Source: CAYYGL01 sp964471235 (GTDB taxonomy: Bacteria; Calditrichota; Calditrichia; RBG-13-44-9; J075). Taken from it: a stretch of 8,891 bases of DNA. The stretch lies in the NCBI GenBank assembly GCA_964471235.1, contig CAYYGL010000197.1, forward strand, positions 1 through 8,891, written 5' to 3'. The notes beneath the pieces were generated by a model. That model worked only from the letters and a program-made list of their open reading frames with translations, was not told the origin of the DNA and made no database searches. The position numbers and the translations under genes were made by a program. This document shows positions 1 to 6,600 of the stretch, piece by piece. Within the stretch, counting starts at the first letter, position 1, and each line of letters opens with the position of its first letter.

Positions 1-124
1 TTGACAGGCTACCGGAGTGTTGACAAGTTCCCGGGGTATCAAAACTTGTTTTGACATTTGACACCGGTTCACAAAAGGAATTTGGAGTCGTGGAGATTTA
101 AACCATAACAATGGCGGGAAAAAA
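1..124. other. Upstream region of flgH, no recognisable gene; TTGACA cluster
   Basis: No gene is recognised here. TTGACA occurs at 1-6, 20-25, 51-56 and 58-63; the last two lie inside a perfect 7-bp tandem repeat (TTTGACA at 50-56 and 57-63). ACAAGTT (23-29) and AACTTGT (43-49) form a perfect 7-bp inverted repeat around a 13-nt loop and are followed by TTTT, which could be a weak stem-loop at the end of an upstream transcript. No convincing -10 element sits 16-18 nt after any TTGACA, so a promoter is not claimed. The first frame is open to a TGA at 52-54 and could be the tail of an upstream gene (flgA or flgG would be expected by synteny), but the 17 residues do not resemble either. A five-codon mini-ORF (ATG 111, TGA 126-128) overlaps the flgH start. 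Confidence 0.4.
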
Positions 125-709
125 ATGATGAAACGAATGTGCTTGATCCTTTGCAATTTGTTGCTGTTGGGTGTTTGGAATCTAACGATTGCCCAGGATA
201 TGGGACGCAGCGTCAGTCTGTATTCGGATATTAAAGCCAACCGGGTGGGCAAGGGTATTACCGTGCTGGTAATGGAATTCTCCCAGGCAACCAACGAAGC
301 CAAAACCGAGACCAAAAAGCAGAGTAACAACTCCATCTCCGGGCAGGCAGGCACCGGTTTGTTGGGATTTTTACCGGAGATGGGGATTGATACCAAATCA
401 CAGAACGACTACCGGGGGAATGCCCGAACCTCCCGGAAAGGCGAACTGCGTGCCAAGGTAGCGGCGCGAATCGTGGGTGTAAATGATGCCGGTGATTATA
501 TCATCGAGGGTAAACGGGTGATTGAAGTGAACGAAGAGAAAGAGATTTATATTCTGCGGGGAGCGGTACGCTCCGAAGACATTATGGCCGATAACACCGT
601 TTATTCCTACAATATCTATGACGCCCACATTATATATAAAGGTCGGGGAGAAGTCTCCCGCAGCCAGAAGGGGGGCTTCTTGACCCGCTTATTGCAGTGG
701 ATTTTTTGA
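125..709 (+). CDS. flgH: Flagellar basal body L-ring protein FlgH
   Basis: FlgH forms the L-ring, the outer-membrane bushing through which the flagellar distal rod turns. The 194-residue protein shows family hallmarks: SLYSDIKANRVGKGITVLV at 31-49 (family SLW.D..A..vGDi.TV), an NDYRGNARTSRKGELRAKV stretch at 94-112 (family G.G.t.R...l...i...V), IIEGKRVIEVNEEKE at 126-140, and GAVRSEDIMADNTVYS at 146-161 (family GvVRP.DI...NtV.S). The C-terminus ends in aromatic and hydrophobic residues. Length is normal for the family. The N-terminus is a signal peptide with hydrophobic core about residues 6-20 and a likely SPase I site after TIA (23). There is no lipobox Cys, unlike the enterobacterial lipoprotein; Cys6 and Cys10 sit before or within the hydrophobic core. 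ATG 125 and ATG 128 are both possible starts; the upstream GGCGGGA is a weak ribosome site. flgI follows after 94 nt, in the usual order. Confidence 0.95.
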   Translation: MMKRMCLILCNLLLLGVWNLTIAQDMGRSVSLYSDIKANRVGKGITVLVMEFSQATNEAKTETKKQSNNSISGQAGTGLLGFLPEMGIDTKSQNDYRGNARTSRKGELRAKVAARIVGVNDAGDYIIEGKRVIEVNEEKEIYILRGAVRSEDIMADNTVYSYNIYDAHIIYKGRGEVSRSQKGGFLTRLLQWIF

Positions 710-793
710 ACGTTCAAAACGTGTATCAGCATTTTGGGTCATCGGGGAGTTTGGGGGGCGGAAAAATCACTTCAAGAAACGTCTGTTTGGGAA

Positions 794-799
794 AAGGAG
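794..799 (+). promoter_or_regulatory. Ribosome binding site of flgI
   Basis: AAGGAG lies four bases before ATG 804. It fixes the flgI start at 804 and favours that frame over an overlapping 63-codon frame that begins at 734. Confidence 0.7.
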
Positions 800-803
800 A
801 GAG

Positions 804-1925
804 ATGAACAGCTGGAACGTTTTGGTAATATTGGCACGGAGGGTGATTCTTATTGGTTTGATTGCCTCCCAGGTAATGTACGGTCAGGTGCGGCTAAAAG
901 AAATTGCCCGACTCCAGGGGATTGAGTACCATCAACTAATCGGTTACGGGCTGGTGATAGGATTAAACGGCACCGGGGATACCAAACGAAGTCAGTTCAC
1001 TGTTCAATCGGTGGTGAACATGCTGCAACGGTTTGGGGTAACTGTGCCTCCCAACAAAGTGAAATCCCGCAACATTGCCGCGGTAATGGTCACCGGTGAA
1101 GTGGCGGCTTTTGCCCGCAAAGGGGATCGGGTGGATATCACCATCTCCTCTATTGGGGATGCCAAAAGTCTGGAAGGCGGGGTGTTGTTGTTAACGCCTC
1201 TCTCACTGGAAGACGGCACAGTGGTCGCCCTGGCGCAGGGTCCGTTAACGGTGGGTGGTTTTTCGGTAGAAACCAGCGGCGGCGGGGGAGTGCGTCAAAA
1301 TCATACCCTGGTGGGCAGAATCCCCCGGGGAGCGTCTTTCTAGGAAGATTTAGGCGGCTCATTTCAATTGGGAACCCAACTGCTCTATTCGCTGAAGGAA
1401 AAAGACATCACCACCACCAACCGGGTGGTGACGGCAATAAATAACCATTTCGGCGGCGCCATTGCCACCCCGGTTAATCCGTATACCATTCAGGTAACCG
1501 TGCCGGAAAGCTATCGTACCGGGAATCCGTACCAATTTTTGGCAGAGTTGGAGCAGTTGAAGGTTACCCCGGATGCGGTCGCCCGGGTGGTGATTAATGA
1601 ACGCACCGGCACGATTGTCATCGGCGGGCACGTTACGATTGCCCCGGCAGCCATTGCTCATGGCAACCTGAGTGTGGAAATTCGCAGCGAACCGATTGTC
1701 TCCCAGCCGGCGCCCTTCTCCCAGGGGAAAACCACGGTCGTGCCCAATACCAATGCCTCGGTTTACCAGGATGAGGGGCAGGTGGTGACCATTGAGAATG
1801 CCGCTACCGTTCAGGAAGTTGCCCAGGCGCTGAATACCATTGGGTTGATGCCGCGGGATATTATCGCCGTGCTCCAGGCGCTTAAAACCGCCGGTGCCCT
1901 GCGGGCGGAATTGGTGATTATGTAA
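804..1925 (+). pseudogene. flgI: Flagellar P-ring protein FlgI, interrupted by an in-frame TAG codon
   Basis: FlgI forms the P-ring, the periplasmic peptidoglycan-associated bushing around the rod. Residues 1 to about 27 are a signal peptide (cleavage near MYG|Q). The mature part has the family blocks RLKEIARLQGIEYHQLIGYG then LVIGLNGTGD (30-59), a QSVVNMLQRFGV block (68-79), NIAAVMVTGEV (90-100) and SSIGDAKSLEGGVLLLTPL (115-133). Codon 180 (1341-1343) is TAG. The same frame then continues without any shift to TAA at 1923-1925, with equally typical C-terminal blocks: VVINERTGTIVIGG, IAHGNLSVEI, LNTIGLMPRDIIAVLQALK and AGALRAELVIM. The total of 373 positions matches normal FlgI length. Remembered E. 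coli FlgI reads GATIERELPSQF where this reads GASF*EDLGGSF, so the TAG sits at a usual Glu. One base change (GAG or CAG to TAG) explains it. The second half has no obvious start or ribosome site of its own. It could be a recent nonsense mutation, a sequencing error, or readthrough. Product assignment is secure; functional state is not. Confidence 0.93.
1341..1343 (+). other. In-frame amber codon inside flgI
   Basis: TAG lies between TTC (Phe179) and GAA (Glu181) in the flgI frame. Codons on both sides remain FlgI-like, so this is a point lesion or a recoded codon rather than a frameshift. No SECIS-like or strong readthrough context is obvious next to it (TAG followed by GAAGAT). Confidence 0.9.
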
Positions 1926-1958
1926 TGCGTTTATCAGGTATTTTGTAAACAAGGTATT

Positions 1959-2807
1959 GTGGCTTATAAGAGTTCCGCATTCGTGGAAAAGACAACCAAT
2001 ATTTCCTTTCTAAAGGATGCCATGAACACAATCAAACCTCAAATATCACCCGGTGAAGCGCTGCTCAATCAAAAAATGGAGCAGCTTAAGTCAAAGGTGA
2101 AGAGCAAGGGCAAGCTTGAGAAAGCCAGCGAGGATTTTGAAGCGCTGTTTGTTTATTTTATGTTGCGCACCATGCGCAAAACGGTCATGAAGTCAGACTT
2201 GCTGGATACCGGCATGGGCGGGGAAATTTATCAATCCCTGTTTGATCAGGAAATTTCCCGCTCGATTGCCCATCAAACGCGTCTGGGGATTGCTGAGCTA
2301 ATCGAACAGCAGTTGGCAGAGGGGCAGGGGGCACCCCGGCTCGAAATGCCACCGCTTACTCCCCGGGGTATCAGATCAACTGTTCCGTCAGATCTGCCGC
2401 CCGCGGAGGGGATGGAACGATTGAAACCTTTCGAGCCTCATATCCGGGAGGCTTCTCGACGAAACCAGGTGGATGCCAATCTGATTCGGGCAGTGATTTT
2501 AAGCGAATCTTCCGGTCGACCGGATGCTGTCTCGGCAGCCGGTGCCCGGGGCTTAATGCAACTCATGGAGGAAACCGCCCAACAGATGGGGATAACCGAC
2601 CCATTTAATCCCCGGCAAAATATCCTCGGTGGAACAGCATATCTTGCCCATCTTCTGCAGCAGTTTGATGGCAACACTCAGTTGGCATTAGCCGCTTACA
2701 ATGCCGGACCTTCCGCCGTGGAACGATATGGTGGCATACCGCCTTTTCCGGAAACCCGGGCGTACGTTCGGAAAGTGATGGCGCTTTATCAAACCCTTTC
2801 CCGGTAG
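1959..2807 (+). CDS. flgJ: FlgJ-like protein: rod-binding domain fused to lytic transglycosylase (SLT) domain
   Basis: FlgJ acts in the periplasm as the rod-assembly scaffold/cap and as a peptidoglycan hydrolase that lets the rod through the wall. Residues about 52-118 match the rod-binding domain (KLEKASEDFEALFVYFMLRT, then GMGGEIYQSLFDQEISRSIA). A Pro-rich linker spans about 121-150. Residues about 155-278 are an SLT/GH23 domain with the catalytic-Glu motif ESSGRPDAVSAAGARGLMQL (Glu183), GTAYLAHLLQQF (225-236) and LALAAYNAGPSAVERYGGIP (242-261). Known enterobacterial FlgJ instead carries a glucosaminidase domain at this place. No signal peptide is seen, as is usual for FlgJ, which is exported by the flagellar apparatus. 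Start is uncertain: GTG 1959 has AAGG four bases upstream, while ATG 2022 (residue 22) has AAAGGA four bases upstream and also keeps the whole rod-binding domain. flgI ends 33 nt earlier, so translation as one operon is likely. Confidence 0.92.
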   Translation: MAYKSSAFVEKTTNISFLKDAMNTIKPQISPGEALLNQKMEQLKSKVKSKGKLEKASEDFEALFVYFMLRTMRKTVMKSDLLDTGMGGEIYQSLFDQEISRSIAHQTRLGIAELIEQQLAEGQGAPRLEMPPLTPRGIRSTVPSDLPPAEGMERLKPFEPHIREASRRNQVDANLIRAVILSESSGRPDAVSAAGARGLMQLMEETAQQMGITDPFNPRQNILGGTAYLAHLLQQFDGNTQLALAAYNAGPSAVERYGGIPPFPETRAYVRKVMALYQTLSR

Positions 2808-2921
2808 TGCCCAGGTTCCTGTTTTTTCAACTGAAATCCTTCCCATTTTGTCTAAAGAATTCCTCATTGACATCCCTTTTTTAGAGATGCAGGGTAAAAA
2901 TTATCTGTTTTGGAAAATCTC

Positions 2922-2949
2922 TTGATTTTTTCAAAAATTATGGTATATT
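2922..2949 (+). promoter_or_regulatory. Sigma70-type promoter with extended -10
   Basis: TTGATT (2922-2927) and TATATT (2944-2949) are separated by 16 bases, and the -10 is preceded by TGG (2941-2943), giving the extended TGn motif. Surroundings are A/T-rich. A start near 2956 is expected. It would drive the small basic protein gene and, by read-on, the large T9SS protein gene. It does not resemble the Bacteroidota -7/-33 type. Confidence 0.6.
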
Positions 2950-2967
2950 CACTTGCAAATCATTATG

Positions 2968-2981
2968 ATAAGTCTGCTTAT
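2968..2981 (+). repeat. Short hairpin in the leader
   Basis: ATAAG and CTTAT pair perfectly around a TCTG loop, starting about 12 nt after the predicted transcription start. It lies 8 nt before the boxA-like motif, the position boxB takes in rRNA leaders. A 5-bp A/T-rich stem is weak by itself. Confidence 0.4.
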
Positions 2982-2989
2982 TTGCGATC

Positions 2990-3000
2990 GTTCTTTAACA
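2990..3000 (+). promoter_or_regulatory. boxA-like antitermination motif
   Basis: GTTCTTTAACA fits the boxA pattern GYTCTTTRANA and differs from the E. coli rrn boxA (TGCTCTTTAACA) at one base in the shared 11. In bacteria boxA RNA is bound by NusB-NusE to make transcription resistant to Rho. Here it sits about 35 nt after a predicted start, ahead of a transcript of about 5.8 kb. No rRNA follows. It could be a chance match. Confidence 0.4.
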
Positions 3001-3292
3001 CAAATATTCTTTCATTGCCTTCAGTATGTATCGAGGTAATAAACTCTTTCCTGGTTTGGTAGCTTTTTTCTTCTCTAAAGCTTAAACAAATGGAATTGTC
3101 AACACTTACTCAGGGGACAGCGTGGGGTGAAACATCCAAAAAACCTTTTTCCCTTGGCTGTACATACGAATAGTAGCTTTTCCCTCATTTTTCAGAACTC
3201 TCTTTGTATCGATAGTGCCATTACCGTGGGTGAATCCCCTGACGAAATTGGTTCTTATATTAACTCAATTAATTAATCCGTTCCACCAAAAC

Positions 3293-3299
3293 AAAGGAG
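3293..3299 (+). promoter_or_regulatory. Ribosome binding site of the small basic protein gene
   Basis: AAAGGAG lies eight bases before ATG 3308 and sets that start. The same frame is open upstream to about 3215, but that extension has no ribosome site and would bury the signal peptide. Confidence 0.75.
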
Positions 3300-3307
3300 T
3301 AAATCCT

Positions 3308-3628
3308 ATGAAGAAGTTTGTTGGATATCTTCTGGTTGCCACGATTTTGCTCCTGTCGGCATCGCTGTTTTCCAGAGATGTAAAAGACCGCGATGACAAC
3401 AGGGGAGACCAGGTAAAGCAAAAGACGCATTACATGGTCAAAACGCAAAAGAATGGCAAAATTGTAGTAGTTACCAAACAATCCAAACGACCGCTAACCA
3501 AGAGAGACCAGCGGAAGGCAGCCCAGATTCGGAGAGCTCGCGCCAAGGCCATTCCCCAGAATGCTTTCCGCAAAGTGAAAGCCCGCAGTGCGAAGAGGCA
3601 GTTGCACCGCAAAGCCAGAGCCCGTTAG
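3308..3628 (+). CDS. Small, very basic exported protein of unknown function
   Basis: I do not recognise a family. The 106-residue product starts MKKFVGYLLVATILLLSASL, a clear Sec signal peptide (cleavage likely after LFS, residue 22). The mature part of about 84 residues has 30 Lys/Arg against only 6 Asp and no Glu, and no Cys. Its first part (about 22-58) is mixed and includes THYMVKTQKNGKIVVVTKQ, which could form a beta hairpin. The rest (about 60-106) is Ala/Lys/Arg/Gln-rich, probably helical or disordered, and reminiscent of nucleic-acid- or polyanion-binding tails. An RBS at 3293-3299 fixes the start. The next gene begins 63 nt after the stop with no terminator between, so the two are probably co-transcribed. 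A role as a polyanion- or surface-binding partner of the large protein is only a guess. Signal peptide, strong RBS and strong promoter support a real gene. Confidence 0.75.
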   Translation: MKKFVGYLLVATILLLSASLFSRDVKDRDDNRGDQVKQKTHYMVKTQKNGKIVVVTKQSKRPLTKRDQRKAAQIRRARAKAIPQNAFRKVKARSAKRQLHRKARAR

Positions 3629-3681
3629 GGGAGACTCGGTTAGCGCAGCAAACACTTAATTGATGGAAACAGAACTTAGTT

Positions 3682-3686
3682 GGAGG
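3682..3686 (+). promoter_or_regulatory. Ribosome binding site deciding the start of the large T9SS protein
   Basis: GGAGG lies five bases before ATG 3692. A TTG at 3680 in the same frame overlaps this site and would add MEVT before a perfectly placed signal peptide, so ATG 3692 is preferred. Confidence 0.8.
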
Positions 3687-3691
3687 TAACT

Positions 3692-6600
3692 ATGAGTACA
3701 AAGAGCTATTTAACCCTTATGATCCTGCTAATCGTTGCGTTTGTCGGCAACGCCTTTGCCCAATCCCTGGTGGTAGATACCCAAAGTCAGAACCGCCAGG
3801 AGCAGCGTTCACCGGTGCTCAGCGCAACATTAGCGGATACGGTCTTACATTGGGACGGACCCAATGCCAGCGGTGTAGGTGACGGCATTACCCCCTGGCG
3901 CGGCATTGTGCTGTTCACTCCCAATGAATTGAACCCTTTTGTGGGTACCCATGAGATCACCGAAGTGTGGGCATGGATGAGAAGCCCGATGGCATGGGAT
4001 AGCGTGGTAGTGGAGATTTACGAAGGCGCCACGGTAAATCCCGGGCCGCCGGCAACCATTAACCTGGGAACGCTGATCTACTCCCACAATATCACCAGTG
4101 AAATTACCACCCTGGATGATTTCACCATTCACACCCTCACCACTCCTTTGCAGCTTCAGAGCGGAATGAATTATGCAGTAGCCATTTTCATCGAACAGAA
4201 TCAGAATTCTCCGCCAGCATTTCCTCTTGGAACGGATGCCGGTCCCATGGTGCCGGAACGAGGTGGCTGGGTGATTGACCCCACCATCAACGGTCAATTA
4301 GCGGATTTTGGAATTGACTTGAACTGGAATATCCGGATGGGGCTTACTGCCACCGGTGGCGGCGTACCCACGGTTCAATACGGCGTCAATTTTGTGCAAG
4401 ACGGCGGCAACCCGGGTGGATTAAACACTGGACCCGACTTTGAATCCATTGCCAGTTGGGATACCCTTGCCGATGGTAGTAATTCATCCAACTTCTGGTC
4501 GCAAGTGGGCACCATTCCCTTCCCGTTCGAATTTTTTGGTGTGCCGGTAACCCATTTTAAAGCCAGTCAAAATGGGCTGCTGACATTCGATACCTCGGCA
4601 ACGGCGTTGCCCAATGCGAATATGAATCTTCCTTCAGATTCCTTACCACCGATGACCGTCGCTTGCTTCTGGGATGAATTTACCGATGCTCCACCCACCG
4701 GATCCAATGACCGGATCGTGACCAAATTATACGGCACTCCCCCCAATCAACAACTCTGGATTAAATGGTTCTCTTTTGAATACGGAAATCCTCATACGTC
4801 CTTCCAGTACAGTGCCGTGGTGTTAGAGGAGAGCACCAACAAGATTTACCTGGTGGATATGTATGGCAGTTCCACCGGTTCCCCGGGGTTGACCACGACA
4901 GCCGGTCTCCAGTTTGACAATGCCAATTACATCCAGTGGGATAGTGATACCCTTCATTTAGCCGGTAACGGTTCCAGTAACGGGGATAATGATTATTATG
5001 AATTTTTCCCGCTGCTGGCAAACGATTATGCGGTGAACTGGATTGCCCCGGAAACCAATATCATGATCGCCGGCGATACTTATATTGTGGAAGCGGAAGT
5101 TGAAAACAAGGGCACCAATGCCCAGACCGATGTGCCGGTGCGTTTGTTTGAAAACGGAACGCAGTCCGGCTCCGATGTGCTGGTAACCCTGGCGCCCGGT
5201 GAAATCGATACCATTCAATTCACCTATGTGCCCGCGGTAACCGGCAATGTGGATTTAACGGTGACCTCTTTCCTGGCAGGGGATGAACAGCCCGGAAATG
5301 ACAGCGCCTCCGGTATGGCAACCGTGTACCCCGCCGGAACCAGCTTCTATACCTTTATGGTCACCAGCGGTCTGGTGGATAAACCGATTAGCAACTCCTT
5401 ACCCCCGACCGAAGATACCCTGACGATCTCCGGCTATACCGGCACTCAAATTGCCGATATGGAGATGATTATCGATTCGCTGACCCATACTTGGGATTCC
5501 GATTTGAACATGTATCTTTTCTCGCCTTATGGAGATACATTAGCACTCTCCCTCGGCAACGGCGGCAGCGGCGATGATTACATCGGCACTGTATTTGACG
5601 ACCAGGCGCCGGTAAGCATCGTCTCCGGAAGTCCGCCTTTTACCGGCTACTTCCAGCCGCAAGGTTTCCCGCCGGGATTCGGTGCTTGGAACACTCTGGA
5701 CCCGGATGGCGACTGGGTCTTCCATATTGAAGATACCTTTGCCGGCGACGACGGCGTGCTTCACCAGTGGTCGCTTATGGTAACCGTAGCCATTCCACCC
5801 GGGGCGTCAGTCGCGACTCTTCCGTTTACGGAAGGCTTTAACGATACCACCCTGGCAATTCCGGCCGGATGGACCCAGGTGGATGCCGACAGCGGCGATG
5901 AAGTGCCCGGCGCTGACTGGACAGTTATCAGTGACACAGTCGCTAATATTGCACCCTTTGAAGGAATCGGGTACATTGCAGATAACTTCCAGGCAGCCAA
6001 TTCCCAGGGAATGATTGACGAATGGTTAATCACCCCGCAATTGTTGAATTATCAAAGCGGAATGGAACTCTCCTTCTGGTTAAATCATGTGGATAATATC
6101 TGGGCGGATTCCGTGATGGTGTTGGTCTCTACCACCGGTAATGACCCGGCAGATTTTACCATGATTGACTATATCAACTGCCCGATTACCTGGACAGAAT
6201 ATCGCTACAACCTGGAAAATTACGGGGTGAACCCCGGCGATAATTTCTACATCGCTTTCCGTTACTACATTGTTGATGGTGGCTCATTTGGCAATAACAG
6301 TAATTTTTTCGGAATGGACAAAGTAACGGTTGATTTTCCGCCACTTGAACCGCCCACCAATCTCTCGGCAGTCGGTGGCAATGGCTATGTGGACCTGTTC
6401 TGGGCGCCGCCGGCCGTTCCGGTGGATACCGTTGCGCTGGCATATCATGATGGCGGTTTTGAAGCGCAGTTAGGATGTAATGCCGCCGGAGCCTGTGTGT
6501 TGGCAGTTCGGTTCACGCCCACCGCTTACCCGGCTCAATTGATTGGGTTCGAATTTACCCAGCAGAATAATTCCTCCTCTGCGGTGGATATGCAGGTGTA

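Larger units (their letters stand above)
2808..3307 (+). other. Non-coding interval between flgJ and the second operon, containing a promoter and long leader
   Basis: This 500-base stretch is visibly more A+T rich than its neighbours and has no plausible gene. Bases 2808-2921 separate flgJ from the next promoter; I see no solid terminator for the flagellar operon there. From about 2956 (predicted transcription start) to 3307 it would be a leader of about 350 nt. Within the leader are the hairpin at 2968-2981, the boxA-like motif at 2990-3000, an AGCTTT/AAAGCT inverted repeat (3061-3066 with 3077-3082), TGTATCGA at 3027-3034 and 3205-3212, and GTAGCTTTT at 3059-3067 and 3173-3181. I could not match it to a known riboswitch class by eye. 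Confidence 0.6.

Noticed and set aside
734..925. 63-codon + strand frame overlapping the start of flgI
   Set aside because: It runs through the flgI ribosome site and signal peptide in another frame and has no family features.
1359..1952. 197-codon open frame on the - strand opposite flgI, and other long - strand frames opposite flgI, flgJ and the large gene
   Set aside because: They are shadows of well-supported + strand genes, lack ribosome sites, and their translations are His/Arg/Pro/Gly-rich without recognisable motifs.
2812..2827. CAGGTTCCTG followed by six T as terminator of flgJ
   Set aside because: The palindrome leaves only a two-base loop, so a stable hairpin is not possible.
2867..2901. 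TTGACA at 2867-2872 as a second promoter with TAAAAA at 2895-2900
   Set aside because: Spacing of 22 bases is too long and no better -10 is present.
2965..3039. 24-codon ORF in the leader of the second operon
   Set aside because: It has no ribosome site and no notable composition such as a run of one amino acid; it also overlaps the hairpin and boxA-like motif.
3090..3260. Possible riboswitch (for example c-di-GMP or TPP) in the leader
   Set aside because: Small GC-rich pieces such as GGGTGAATCCC caught the eye, but no conserved core of a known class could be matched.
3215..3307. N-terminal extension of the small basic protein
   Set aside because: The extension lacks a ribosome site, and ATG 3308 has AAAGGAG and begins a textbook signal peptide.
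5348..5785. P-domain taken as a sign of a subtilisin-like protease
   Set aside because: No Asp, His and Ser catalytic motifs of a subtilisin (such as GTSMA) occur anywhere in the protein.
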